From CAZAQS01 sp964486825 (GTDB lineage: Bacteria; Chloroflexota; Anaerolineae; Anaerolineales; UBA4823), in the NCBI GenBank assembly GCA_964486825.1, contig CAZAQS010000120.1:1-13711 (forward strand): a DNA stretch of 13,711 nucleotides. Direction: 5' to 3'. The number at the start of each line of letters is the position of its first letter. The stretch's first letter is position 1. Under the pieces are notes generated by a model that did no database searches, was not told the DNA's origin, and worked only from the letters and a program-made list of their open reading frames with translations. The position numbers were made by a program, and so were the translations under genes. This document shows positions 1 through 7,413 of the stretch, piece after piece.

Positions 1-16
1 AGCTGGGCCTGCCCGG

Positions 17-994
17 TCACGAGGAGCTGGCCATGGGCGCCACCGGCTTCTCTTGCTTTGCAATGAAATGCAGGAAAAGCTTCCGAAACAGGTCAACGAT
101 CCCATCCCGGTAGACGCGCATGATGATAATCACAGCCAGGGAATAGAGCACCATATTCCAGGCCCCGAAATCGCGGGTTAATTCGTTGATGATGACAATG
201 GCCGGCGCCCCGACCAAAGGCCCCACAAATGACCCCATCCCCCCAAAGACCACCATAATGATGATCTTACCGATTTCATTGAATGACAAAACAACTGGTG
301 AGAGGATCAGGATATAATGCGCATAGAAGAAACCCGCAATGCCCGCTATCGTGCTGGCAAAGGTCATAATGAACAACTTCCACTTCACCGTATCTACCCC
401 CATGGCCCTGGCTGCCAATTCGTCATCTTTGATGGCCCTCAAAAAGGATCCGATTGGTGACTTCAGCATGATATACATTAGCAGCACCAGCCCCACCATG
501 AGTAGGAAAAACAAGTAGTAGTACTTGATCGGTGAGAGGGATGTGAAGATGGGCGGCAAGGATAAACCTTGTTCTCCGCGTGTAATTCTATACAAAGCAG
601 CAATCGTCAAGCGACAGGATTCTGAAAATGCCCAGGTGGCCACACCCAGGTAGATGCCTCGCATTTTCAAGACTAACAGGCCAAGCATAAAGCCAATCCC
701 GGCTGTAGTGAGGATGGCAGTGATAAACCCCACCCAGATCGGGACGCCATAATGGTAGATTATCAATCCTGAGGCATAACCGCCGAGAGCGGCAAAAGTC
801 TGGTGTGCCAGAGAGAATTGTCCTGTATAACCGGCCAGTAAATTCCAGCTCGAAGCCATAATGACATAGTACATGCATACCACCATCACGTGCATCCAAT
901 ATCCGTGCAGGAACAACGGGCCCAAGAGTATCAAAACCAGGGGGATCCCTATCAGGAGGGTTTTGAGTAGTTTACTGGCTTTGTAATTATTCAT
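17..994 (-). CDS. livM: Branched-chain amino acid ABC transporter permease, LivM type
   Basis: This is the second inner-membrane permease of a Liv-type amino acid importer and should pair with the LivH homologue at 3203-4099 to form the translocation pore. The 325-residue protein is mostly hydrophobic, with about eight to ten predicted membrane segments. It carries the LivM-family block GYTGQFSLAHQTFAALGGYA near residues 55-74 and the cytoplasmic EAA-like loop around 'AIKDDELAARAMGVD' that contacts the ATPases. It is the last gene of the minus-strand operon inside the window; its start lies 9 nt after the livF stop, with an AGAGG ribosome site overlapping that stop region. The C-terminus ends in a short polar tail (KQEKPVAPMASSS). 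The family assignment is secure. The substrate cannot be read from this subunit; Liv-type systems carry branched-chain amino acids, other amino acids, urea or amides. Confidence 0.93.
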   Translation of the reverse strand: MNNYKASKLLKTLLIGIPLVLILLGPLFLHGYWMHVMVVCMYYVIMASSWNLLAGYTGQFSLAHQTFAALGGYASGLIIYHYGVPIWVGFITAILTTAGIGFMLGLLVLKMRGIYLGVATWAFSESCRLTIAALYRITRGEQGLSLPPIFTSLSPIKYYYLFFLLMVGLVLLMYIMLKSPIGSFLRAIKDDELAARAMGVDTVKWKLFIMTFASTIAGIAGFFYAHYILILSPVVLSFNEIGKIIIMVVFGGMGSFVGPLVGAPAIVIINELTRDFGAWNMVLYSLAVIIIMRVYRDGIVDLFRKLFLHFIAKQEKPVAPMASSS

Positions 995-1003
995 CTCAAC
1001 CTC

Positions 1004-1732
1004 TTACGCCCCTAGCAGGCATTCTTGGATGATCGATTTAATCCGGTTAACGTCGAATTCTTTCCTGGCGCCGTGAACGCGGATTTTCCCCATATCAACC
1101 ACATAGACATAGTCAGCCAGGTCTAGCGCGACCTCCATATTGTGGTCGACGAGCAAGATGGCGGCATTAAAACTCTTCTTGGTATGCATCAGAAAATCAT
1201 AGGCCTCGGTGGCAACCTTTGGCGAAAGCCCGGAAGAAGGCTCGTCGACTAGCATCAGTCTGGGCGAAGTCATTACCTCTTTGGCAATCGACAGCATGCG
1301 CTGTTGGCCTCCGCTCAGGGCATTAGCCTTTGATTTCCGGAACTGGTATAAAGCCGGAAAGATCTCGTAAACGTAGGAGAGCTGTTTTTGTAGGCGATCT
1401 CGTTCATTCCGGAAAGTCCAGGCTCCCATTAGCAGGTTTTCCTCGACCCGCATTTGGGGAAAAACATTGAATTCCTGAGGTATATAGCTCAACCCGACTC
1501 GCTTGATTTCGTGCGGTGAGAGGTGAGTGATCTCCTGCTGGTTAAAACTTATCGCTCCCTCATGCGGTTTGAGAAAACCATAGATTGTCTTGAGTAAAGT
1601 GGACTTTCCGGCGCCATTCGGACCGATAATGATCGTAACCGATTCCGGTTCGACGGAAAGGGAAAGCTCATTCAGGATGTCGATGCCCTCCTGGTATCCG
1701 GCTGTGATTGCGTCGACCTGCAGTAAGCTCAT
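1004..1732 (-). CDS. livF: Branched-chain amino acid ABC transporter ATP-binding protein, LivF type
   Basis: This is one of the two cytoplasmic ATPases that power the Liv-type importer. The 242-residue protein has an intact Walker A (GPNGAGKST, residues 37-45), a Q-loop region (YIPQE, about 83-87), the ABC signature LSGGQQ (139-144), a Walker B with catalytic Glu (LMLVDEP, 159-165) and an H-loop His at about 197 (VDHN). The small size, the YIPQ motif and the position next to livM are typical of LivF rather than LivG. Its ATG overlaps the livG stop by 4 nt (ATGA), and a strong AGGAGG lies 6 nt upstream inside livG, so translation is probably coupled. All catalytic elements are intact and nothing suggests decay. 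Confidence 0.93.
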   Translation of the reverse strand: MSLLQVDAITAGYQEGIDILNELSLSVEPESVTIIIGPNGAGKSTLLKTIYGFLKPHEGAISFNQQEITHLSPHEIKRVGLSYIPQEFNVFPQMRVEENLLMGAWTFRNERDRLQKQLSYVYEIFPALYQFRKSKANALSGGQQRMLSIAKEVMTSPRLMLVDEPSSGLSPKVATEAYDFLMHTKKSFNAAILLVDHNMEVALDLADYVYVVDMGKIRVHGARKEFDVNRIKSIIQECLLGA

Positions 1733-2466
1733 GATTGGCCTCCTAGGTAGGCGTCAATTACATCCTGGTGAGAGGCGATTTCATCCATCGTCCCTTCAGT
1801 GATGATTTTTCCTTCAGCCAGGACCGTAACCTTGCCACACATCTGCCGTATTGAAGCCATCTCGTGGCTTACCAGGAGGAATGTGATCCCCTCTGACGCC
1901 ATCCGGTTGATCACGTTCATGATCGTATCTTTTACGACGATATTGACGCCGGCGAAGGGCTCATCCAGAAGAAATACCTTCATCTCATCCACCATGAACC
2001 CTCTTGCCATTTGCAACAAGGCTTTTTGCCCACCGGATAGAGTCTTCGCCTGTTCATGTTTTAGATGGCCAATTCCCATCATATCCAGCAGCTCCTCGGC
2101 TCGTTTCACCGCGGCTGCACGATGTCGCCAGAAATTGGGGGAGAAGTCAGAAAAGCGTGGGATGAGCATATTCTCGATCAGGTCCATGCTTCCAAACAAG
2201 CGTGGTATCTGAAATGTTCGCAGCATACCCAGGCGTGCAATCTGGTTCGGAGACTTGCCAGTGATATCTTTTCCATCAAAAAGGATTTTTCCGGAGCTGG
2301 GTTCATAGACTCCTGTGATCAGATTGATCAACGTCGTCTTGCCAGAGCCGTTAGGGCCGATCAAGCCTCTTACCTCGCCGTAATCGATACGAAAATCCAC
2401 CTCATTGACTGCCACCAGACCGCCAAATTGCTTTCTCAACTGTTTGGTTTCAATGATCGTTTCCAT
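1729..2466 (-). CDS. livG: Branched-chain amino acid ABC transporter ATP-binding protein, LivG type
   Basis: This is the second ATPase of the importer and should form a heterodimer with LivF. The protein has 245 residues. Visible motifs are Walker A GPNGSGKTT (37-45), the LivG-like 'MLRTFQIPRLF' Q-loop stretch (81-91), signature LSGGQ (143-147), Walker B VFLLDEP (164-170) followed by FAGVN, and an H-loop SHE (His 201). The D-loop region reads FAGVNIVVKD where many LivG proteins have AAGLNPVE, a mild divergence. It starts 20 nt after the end of the racemase-like gene, with an AGGA-type ribosome site before the ATG, and its stop overlaps livF. Context and motifs make the assignment firm; they do not tell the substrate. 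Confidence 0.93.
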   Translation of the reverse strand: METIIETKQLRKQFGGLVAVNEVDFRIDYGEVRGLIGPNGSGKTTLINLITGVYEPSSGKILFDGKDITGKSPNQIARLGMLRTFQIPRLFGSMDLIENMLIPRFSDFSPNFWRHRAAAVKRAEELLDMMGIGHLKHEQAKTLSGGQKALLQMARGFMVDEMKVFLLDEPFAGVNIVVKDTIMNVINRMASEGITFLLVSHEMASIRQMCGKVTVLAEGKIITEGTMDEIASHQDVIDAYLGGQS

Positions 2467-2486
2467 CTGCGCTTTCCTGTTGCTGC

Positions 2487-3206
2487 TTATGGCTTTAAAG
2501 ATGATGAAGGAGCAGGGTAGCTTCGTTTAAGGATGCTGCTGTAAACCCACTTGGCAAAGTCAATAATATCGAATACCGGATAACCCATTTTTTCCTGTAC
2601 ACTTTTTGCATATGGCGCCAGGTTGTGGCATTCGAATACAAAAGCGCCAATGTCAGGATACTGCTCCAGTAACAGGTTGGCTTTTGCAAGGATATGCTCT
2701 TCTATAATATCTTTCTGTAAGCTATCGCCATCATTTAAGATTGGGTCGCGAAAGGCGGAAACCTCCTGTAGCCCACTGACAGCCAGGGGAGTTTTTCGGT
2801 TTATCCCAGCACTTCGAAGCACCTCTTCGGTCAAACTGTCTGAATTCGCTGTGATAATGGCAACCCGCCGCCGGGTCATTGCATAGACCAATGGGACCTG
2901 CAGTAACGATGAGAGGAACACAGGTACTGAGACAGCTTTCGCTACCTTTTCTTGGAAAAGGGATAAAAATCCGCAACTGCTCGTTATCGCGGATGCGCCT
3001 TGAGCCTGCAGGTCTCGAGCCACATCGATGAATTGGTCAAGCAATAAAGGATCTGCGTCGTAAACAACCCGCTGGACGGTTGCTCCGGGTACGGTTCTCA
3101 ACAATACTGGGTACTCATATGAAAGGTTGTTGCCCACATCTCCAGGAATGCGCGGGAAGCTTGTGTCCAGCATCATGATACCTAAGGTTGCTTGGGCATC
3201 ATTCAA
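2487..3206 (-). CDS. Aspartate/glutamate/hydantoin racemase superfamily protein embedded in the importer operon
   Basis: This 239-residue protein belongs to the cofactor-independent Asp/Glu/hydantoin racemase superfamily, in which two cysteines work as acid and base on the two faces of the alpha-carbon. Both candidates are present: Cys78 in TSSCGF and Cys193 in FECHNLAPY. The N-terminal LGIMMLDTSFPRIPGDVGN block is characteristic of an 'aspartate/glutamate racemase family' subgroup whose real substrates are mostly unknown. The start is TTG at 3204-3206: AAGGAG lies 8 nt upstream, and TTG overlaps the livH TGA stop, which indicates coupling. A later in-frame start (Met11) would remove the conserved N-terminal strand. 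Its place between livH and livG suggests it acts on the imported compound, perhaps converting an L- to a D-amino acid for the flavoprotein complex encoded divergently. A maleate-isomerase or decarboxylase-like activity in the same fold is an alternative. Confidence 0.8.
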   Translation of the reverse strand: MNDAQATLGIMMLDTSFPRIPGDVGNNLSYEYPVLLRTVPGATVQRVVYDADPLLLDQFIDVARDLQAQGASAITSSCGFLSLFQEKVAKAVSVPVFLSSLLQVPLVYAMTRRRVAIITANSDSLTEEVLRSAGINRKTPLAVSGLQEVSAFRDPILNDGDSLQKDIIEEHILAKANLLLEQYPDIGAFVFECHNLAPYAKSVQEKMGYPVFDIIDFAKWVYSSILKRSYPAPSSSLKP

Positions 3207-4099
3207 CTCAAACGCTCCTTCTCTCCAAACAAGCCGGTCGGTTTTATCAGTAGGATCAGGATGAGAAAGATGAAGCCATAAACATTCCGTAAACTGGTAT
3301 CGATGAACACGGACCCCAGGCTTTCGACAATCCCTAACAAAATACCACCCAACCCAGCCCCCAACAAAGAACCCATACCACCGATGATAATGACCTCGAA
3401 GCCTTTCATGGTTGTCACAGCACCGTTTTCTGGATAGACGTTGAAAACAGGCGCCAACAATGCGCCAGCTATGCCAGCCAGGGTGACACCCAGACCAAAG
3501 GCTATTTGATCGATTCTCAAGACGTTAATCCCAACCGTCTGGACGCCAACCCGATTTTGCGAGCTTGCCCGAAAAGCGCGTCCCAGCCAGGTGTAGTTGA
3601 GGATATAGTAGAACAAGGCGATCACAACCAACGCCCCTATGAACGCTACGAAACGGCTGCCACTGATCGGCAGACTTCCAAACATAATCCGCCCTAGATC
3701 AATAGCTGGGGTGCGTGTATTCGGTCCGCTTAAAACGGTGGCAAGGTTTCGCAGCAGGAGCGATAAAGCGATCGTCACAACTGTGCCGTACTCATCTTTG
3801 CGTTCCATCCCTGTGGAGAACATCGGGCGGATGAGCAGCCATTGCACCGCCAACCCAATCACAAACAAGGATACAGCCACACCCACAACACCGATTTGCC
3901 AGAATGTCCCACCCAAGAAGAATGTAATCAGGGCCCATTGAATATAACTGCCGATCATGTAGAATTCACCCATTGACCAGTTGATCATCTTCATGACACT
4001 GTAAATAAAGGTGATGCCCATGGCCATCAGGGAATACAATGTCCCGATCATTACACCCGCGATCAGGAAGTTGAGCAGAAGCTCAGGAGTAATATCCAT
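3203..4099 (-). CDS. livH: Branched-chain amino acid ABC transporter permease, LivH type
   Basis: This is the first membrane permease of the Liv-type importer, 298 residues, with about eight hydrophobic segments. LivH landmarks are the N-terminal GTLYSLMAMGITFIYSVMKM stretch (about 19-38), the cytoplasmic loop 'ASSQNRVGVQTVGINVLRID' that contacts the ATPases, and the C-terminal GFEVIIIGGMGSLLGAGLGG region followed by LIKPTGLFGEKE. The ATG is preceded by AGGAGG 5 nt upstream, and this ribosome site begins within the stop codon of the dapA-like gene (TAGGAGG). The end overlaps the TTG start of the racemase-like gene. The LivH and LivM homologues are separated by three genes, a less common order caused by the racemase-like gene and by livM coming last. 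Confidence 0.93.
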   Translation of the reverse strand: MDITPELLLNFLIAGVMIGTLYSLMAMGITFIYSVMKMINWSMGEFYMIGSYIQWALITFFLGGTFWQIGVVGVAVSLFVIGLAVQWLLIRPMFSTGMERKDEYGTVVTIALSLLLRNLATVLSGPNTRTPAIDLGRIMFGSLPISGSRFVAFIGALVVIALFYYILNYTWLGRAFRASSQNRVGVQTVGINVLRIDQIAFGLGVTLAGIAGALLAPVFNVYPENGAVTTMKGFEVIIIGGMGSLLGAGLGGILLGIVESLGSVFIDTSLRNVYGFIFLILILLIKPTGLFGEKERLS

Positions 4100-4108
4100 T
4101 GGAGCCTC

Positions 4109-4993
4109 CTAAAGTGTATCTAGTACGGCGTTTACCTTGGCCTGGCCTGAAGGACTGATCTCAACTAGCGGCAAGCGCAGCGGGCCGGCTGCCAGGCCGC
4201 GTTTTGCCATTGCATACTTGATCGGGGCAGGGTTTGTCTCGACGAACGCAGCTTTGAATAGGGGCTGTAAATGGAAGTGGATCTTGCGCGCCCTGTCCCA
4301 CTGCCCTTCCAGGGCCCTCGATACCATCTCGACCATTTCAGTCGGCAGCAGGTTGCTGATCACCGAGATCACTCCCTGCCCGCCCAGGCTAAGCAACGGG
4401 AAAGTGATCCCGTCATCACCCGAATATACTGCAATTTCCTGGATATCCCTGAGGACATCCATCATCTGGATAATGTCTCCAGACGCTTCCTTGACGCCGA
4501 TGATGTTCTTGTTCTCGGCAATTCTTGCCAGGGTTGGGGTTTCGATATTGACGCCGGTGCGTCCCTTGATATTATAGACCACCACCGGCAGGTCGGCTGC
4601 CTCACAGATGGCGTGGAAATGAGCGACGATCCCTTCTTGAGTAGGTTTATTATAGTACGGAGTCACCACCAGCAGGGCATCTGCGCCCCATGCCTGTGCC
4701 TGGCGGGCGTTCTGGATGGTAGTGCTGGTCGAATAGGTGCCCACGCCAACCATGACTTTGACCTCACTGGATTGGCGGCGGGCAGTTTCGATTACTGCGC
4801 GAACCACGCCTTCCTTCTCTTCTCCACTCAGTGTTGGGGCTTCTCCAGTCGTGCCCAGGGGTAATAAGCCGCGCACCCCATGCTCGATTTGAAAACAGGT
4901 GTTGCGGCGAAGCCCCTCATAATCGACAGATCCATCAGAATTGAACGGGGTAATCATAGCGGTGGTCACCCCGCGGAAAAGGTTATTACGCAT
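4109..4993 (-). CDS. dapA: 4-hydroxy-tetrahydrodipicolinate synthase / DapA-family aldolase
   Basis: This is a class I pyruvate-dependent aldolase of the DHDPS/NAL superfamily, 294 residues. Canonical DapA condenses pyruvate with L-aspartate-4-semialdehyde in lysine synthesis. The residues expected for true DapA are visible: Thr48-Thr49 in GTTGEAPTL, Tyr114 in TPYYNKPTQEG, Tyr140 and Arg145 in YNIKGRTG, and Schiff-base Lys168 in GVKEASGD. The Arg that binds the semialdehyde carboxylate argues for a DapA-like substrate. I start the gene at ATG 4991-4993, with AGGAG 8 nt upstream. A longer reading from a TTG at 5053 would add 20 residues encoded inside a hairpin and has no ribosome site. The setting is odd for a lysine gene: it lies between the binding protein and the permease of an inducible importer. 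Relatives with this fold include the deaminase of the hydroxyproline pathway (LhpC), so a catabolic role is possible. Family confidence is high, substrate confidence moderate. Confidence 0.85.
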   Translation of the reverse strand: MRNNLFRGVTTAMITPFNSDGSVDYEGLRRNTCFQIEHGVRGLLPLGTTGEAPTLSGEEKEGVVRAVIETARRQSSEVKVMVGVGTYSTSTTIQNARQAQAWGADALLVVTPYYNKPTQEGIVAHFHAICEAADLPVVVYNIKGRTGVNIETPTLARIAENKNIIGVKEASGDIIQMMDVLRDIQEIAVYSGDDGITFPLLSLGGQGVISVISNLLPTEMVEMVSRALEGQWDRARKIHFHLQPLFKAAFVETNPAPIKYAMAKRGLAAGPLRLPLVEISPSGQAKVNAVLDTL

Positions 4994-5023
4994 AATTTGC
5001 GCTCCTGTTGGACGGTTATAAAT

Positions 5024-5055
5024 AATTGCCTCCGGGCTAATTCCCGGAGGCAATT
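5024..5055 (-). terminator. Intercistronic hairpin after the binding-protein gene
   Basis: A perfect 13-bp inverted repeat lies here: AATTGCCTCCGGG, a 6-nt loop, then CCCGGAGGCAATT. It falls in the 74-nt gap between the stop of the binding-protein gene and the dapA-like start. In the minus-strand transcript it is followed by AUUUAUAACC, not by a real U-tract. It therefore looks more like a partial terminator or an RNA-stabilising stem than a full stop. Such elements are known after periplasmic binding-protein genes in ABC operons, where they let the binding protein be made in excess over the membrane parts. The structure is seen directly; the function is inferred. Confidence 0.7.
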
Positions 5056-5067
5056 CGAAGATGTGGA

Positions 5068-6327
5068 TTACGGAGCGTAGGTGAATGTATAAACTAGCTC
5101 AGCTTCGTTCTGTGTTTGGTTTGCTGCTGTGTATTGGGTAATAACCACCGGAGGTGTCCACTGGTGCCAGAAGATGCCCTCGCCCTTCGGGAAGGTCACC
5201 TTTCCAGCCCAGAATTCGAACTCGTTTTCCTCCATTGCTTTAATGATGGCGTCATAATCGGTAGTTCCAGCCATCTTGGCAGCTTCAGCCAGAATCAGCG
5301 CATCGCCAAATCCGTTGTAGGAGGAGTAGGTGGGCTCGACGCCGTATTTCTCCACATATCTATTATAGAACCACTCGCCTGCAGGGGTCAAAGCCATATC
5401 CTTGTGATAGGATGTCAGAATATAGATCCCTATGCCAACCTCGCCATGTAGCTCCCAGTATTCATCTGTGCGGTACGGCCAATCGGAGGTAGCCAGCATG
5501 GGTGTTTCTGGGAACAAACCGATGTCATGGGATTGATCGATGATGATATGCTCCGGGTTTCCTGTTCCAGCATTCAGGATGAGGTCCGGTCCCCAGGCTT
5601 GCAATTGAAGAAGCTCCGGCATAAGATCGACAGCAGCCTTATCGTAAATCATGCTCAACACTTCCAGGCCCGCGTCAGCCGCAGCTTTCTCGACAGCTGC
5701 AGATAATCCAACCCCAAAGTCAGTGTTATCGGCAATATACCCAATCTTATTGTATCCCTGCTCCTTGGCAAATTCTACCAATGCGAGAGCACGGATCGGG
5801 TCGACCAGATGGGTGCGGAAAACTTGTGGATAACCCGATTCGGTAATCGCTGCACTTGAAGCCTGCGTCATGATAACAGGAGCTCCGAGCTGCTTTGCAA
5901 CCTCGATGGTTGCCATTCCAACAGAGCTGTGATAGCAGCCGGTAGCGCCGATGATATTATAATTCTGCACCAACCGGCGGTACTCGGTAGCGCCGACTTC
6001 CGGAGTTCCCTTGTCGTCGCCTACAACGATCTCAACCGGCCTACCGTCCAACGAACCGCCTAGTTCAGTGTTGACGTATTCGGCAGCCAGCTCGATTCCG
6101 CGTAGGATCAATTGCCCTGCTTGTGGAGCGCCCGGTTCAGACAGTGGTAGCAAGGCGCCTATATAAATTGGCGCTTTCACTTCAGGTTCTTGTACAACAG
6201 GAGCAGCTTCTTCAACCGGAGCAGCCTGTTCTACCGTCGGCTGTGCCGGCGTCGCGCACGCACTTAATAGGAGGGCAGTTAGCACGCATAAGTTTATTAG
6301 AAGAAATAATTGTTTCTTCGCCATCAT
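5068..6327 (-). CDS. Substrate-binding lipoprotein of a Liv-type amino acid ABC transporter
   Basis: This is the extracytoplasmic receptor of the importer, 419 residues, with a type I periplasmic-binding-protein fold (LivJ/LivK/amide-binding group). The N-terminus is a lipoprotein signal: Lys4-Lys5, a hydrophobic core, and a lipobox LSAC with lipidated Cys24. It is followed by a tether rich in Ala, Pro, Glu and Val to about residue 50. The mature domain opens with IYIGALLPLSEPGAPQAGQ (ligand-loop region) and includes GATGCYHSSVGMATIEVAKQLGAPVI, the usual first hinge region of the fold. The ATGATG start offers two in-frame Mets; the second (6322-6324) has better spacing from AAGGAG. It is the first gene of the importer operon, with its own near-consensus promoter at 6496-6524 and a leader of about 160 nt. 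The ligand cannot be named from sequence alone. Confidence 0.92.
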   Translation of the reverse strand: MMAKKQLFLLINLCVLTALLLSACATPAQPTVEQAAPVEEAAPVVQEPEVKAPIYIGALLPLSEPGAPQAGQLILRGIELAAEYVNTELGGSLDGRPVEIVVGDDKGTPEVGATEYRRLVQNYNIIGATGCYHSSVGMATIEVAKQLGAPVIMTQASSAAITESGYPQVFRTHLVDPIRALALVEFAKEQGYNKIGYIADNTDFGVGLSAAVEKAAADAGLEVLSMIYDKAAVDLMPELLQLQAWGPDLILNAGTGNPEHIIIDQSHDIGLFPETPMLATSDWPYRTDEYWELHGEVGIGIYILTSYHKDMALTPAGEWFYNRYVEKYGVEPTYSSYNGFGDALILAEAAKMAGTTDYDAIIKAMEENEFEFWAGKVTFPKGEGIFWHQWTPPVVITQYTAANQTQNEAELVYTFTYAP

Positions 6328-6520
6328 CTTCTCCTTTGACCGAAATCGAAAACGGAAATAGTGTGGGTTATTCAGGGATAGGTTTTGGGGGGCAGTGGTA
6401 TGGACTTATACGACAAACCTCCTCGGAACTGTAAAACTATGCTGTTGTCGGGGTGTCGTTATCGCAAATGAGGTTGCTAAATCAGCAATATGGATATTGT
6501 ATAAGGCATTCTCTTAAATG
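6328..6520 (-). promoter_or_regulatory. Importer operon control region and long 5' leader
   Basis: This 193-nt gap between the binding-protein start and the iclR stop holds the importer promoter and its operator-like palindrome, annotated separately. It also covers a predicted untranslated leader of roughly 160 nt. Within the leader, an AGGAGG (6418-6423, minus strand) has no ATG or GTG at workable spacing, so it is an orphan Shine-Dalgarno-like site. I see no recognisable riboswitch and no strong U-tailed terminator in it. Confidence 0.5.
6474..6490. promoter_or_regulatory. Putative IclR operator at the importer promoter
   Basis: On the minus strand the site reads TATTGCT, 5 nt, AGCAA, with 5-bp perfect arms (TTGCT/AGCAA). 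It starts 5 bp after the -10 box, so it covers the predicted transcription start. The same half-sites with the same spacing and the same distance from the -10 box occur at 7397-7415 before the divergent enzyme operon. A dimeric repressor binding here would block RNA polymerase. The adjacent IclR-type gene is the obvious candidate regulator (inference). Confidence 0.65.
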
Positions 6521-6524
6521 TCAA
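6496..6524 (-). promoter_or_regulatory. Sigma-70-type promoter for the importer operon
   Basis: On the minus strand there is a consensus -35 TTGACA (6519-6524), a 17-bp spacer and a -10 TACAAT (6496-6501), one mismatch from consensus. The -35 box overlaps the TGA stop of the iclR gene. The predicted transcription start is near 6489. The importer can therefore be transcribed independently of iclR, although read-through from iclR is also possible because no terminator separates them. Confidence 0.75.
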
Positions 6525-7321
6525 GCGTTAATCTGTTCCAGCTGTTGGTGGCTGCCTATTTGAGAAATGGCTGCGGCTGTTTCTTTAACTTCTGCTGCTA
6601 GTTGGGTGATATATTCCTTGTCCGGGATACGTGCTGTGGGGACATCCACGCAAATTGCCCCGGAGGGAACCCGCCTGCCCGAATAGATCGGCGCTCCAAC
6701 GGAAACAATCCCACGAGTATATTCCTCATTGTTAAGCGACCAACCCCTCTCCCGGGTCAGGTCCAGATCTTTCAGCAAATTGAACCGGTTCACGATCGTA
6801 TATTCTGTGTAGGGCACCAGCGACACATTGTCTAATAACCTTTTTAGTTCAGGTTGTGGGAGGTGGACCAATAATGCCTTGCCCATTGCGCTGCAATAAA
6901 CTGGCACTCGACCCCCCACCCAGCCTCTTGGTACCAAGGCATGCCGGGTTTCAACCACTTCGATGACCACAATTTCAGCGCCGTCGCGCACTCCAAGGAC
7001 GACAGTTTCTCCCGTCGTGTCCCGCAATTCTTCCATGAACGGGAGGCTCACTTTGCGAATATTTCGAGGCCCTGATAAGGAAACCGTCAGGGCAAAAATC
7101 TTTGGGGAAACGTGATAGAGCTTCGTTTGTTCGTCTCTCTCCAGGTAGCCAAGCTTCTCCAGCGTATAGGTGAAGCGGCTGGCGGTGCTCGAGTCAACCT
7201 CCAGGGCTTCTGCCAGTTCTGACAAGGAGGCTTCCGGCTTTTCAGGAGTGAAATACGCCAGCACTCGGAACCCTCGCGCTAGCGTTTTTAGAAAATTACG
7301 CTCGTGTTGAGAATCATTCAT
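6521..7321 (-). CDS. IclR-family transcriptional regulator
   Basis: This 266-residue protein has the standard two-domain IclR layout. An N-terminal winged helix-turn-helix (about 10-78) contains the SLSELAEALEVDSSTASRF helix pair (32-50). A C-terminal effector domain (about 85-255) includes RGWVGGRVPVYCSAMGKALL (132-151) and the late motif GWSLNNEEYTRGIVSVGAPI (193-212). IclR proteins bind short palindromes as dimers or tetramers and usually respond to a small catabolic metabolite. The ATG is preceded by GAGGG. The gene lies between the importer operon (same strand, downstream) and the enzyme operon (divergent), and matching palindromes occur at both promoters. It is therefore most likely the local repressor and probably regulates itself. 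Activation rather than repression cannot be excluded, but operators lying on the start sites favour repression. Confidence 0.92.
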   Translation of the reverse strand: MNDSQHERNFLKTLARGFRVLAYFTPEKPEASLSELAEALEVDSSTASRFTYTLEKLGYLERDEQTKLYHVSPKIFALTVSLSGPRNIRKVSLPFMEELRDTTGETVVLGVRDGAEIVVIEVVETRHALVPRGWVGGRVPVYCSAMGKALLVHLPQPELKRLLDNVSLVPYTEYTIVNRFNLLKDLDLTRERGWSLNNEEYTRGIVSVGAPIYSGRRVPSGAICVDVPTARIPDKEYITQLAAEVKETAAAISQIGSHQQLEQINA

Positions 7322-7362
7322 CTTGTTACCCTCTTACCCTTGATGGGATTTTCAATGCCTGA

Positions 7363-7391
7363 TTGACAAGTCTTTATTTGCGGATTATACT
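7363..7391 (+). promoter_or_regulatory. Sigma-70-type promoter for the flavoprotein/enzyme operon
   Basis: There is a consensus -35 TTGACA (7363-7368), a 17-bp spacer and a -10 TATACT (7386-7391). The predicted start of transcription is near 7398, inside the palindrome at 7397-7415, leaving a leader of about 97 nt before the ATG at 7495. The architecture matches that of the importer promoter. Confidence 0.75.
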
Positions 7392-7413
7392 ATTGATATT
7401 GCTATAAGAGCAA
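7384..7413 (-). promoter_or_regulatory. Possible iclR promoter overlapping the divergent one
   Basis: On the minus strand there is a perfect -10 TATAAT (7384-7389), an 18-bp spacer and a weak -35 TTGCTC (7408-7413). The -35 box lies inside the palindrome, and the -10 box overlaps the divergent -10 box. Binding at the palindrome would then shut both directions. An alternative -10 (TATACT, 7446-7451 on the minus strand) lies farther upstream, so the choice is uncertain. Confidence 0.5.

Noticed and set aside
2065..2520. A 151-residue open frame on the plus strand
   Set aside because: It is antisense to livG and the racemase-like gene, with no family signature and no ribosome site I can support.
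4271..4864. A 197-residue open frame on the plus strand
   Set aside because: It lies wholly antisense to the dapA-like gene, whose catalytic motifs are all intact. It has no recognisable domain, so it is a shadow frame.
4991..5053. Extended N-terminus of the dapA-like gene from a TTG
   Set aside because: The added 20 residues are encoded largely by one arm of a perfect hairpin, there is no ribosome site before the TTG, and ATG 4993 has AGGAG at good spacing and gives the usual family length.
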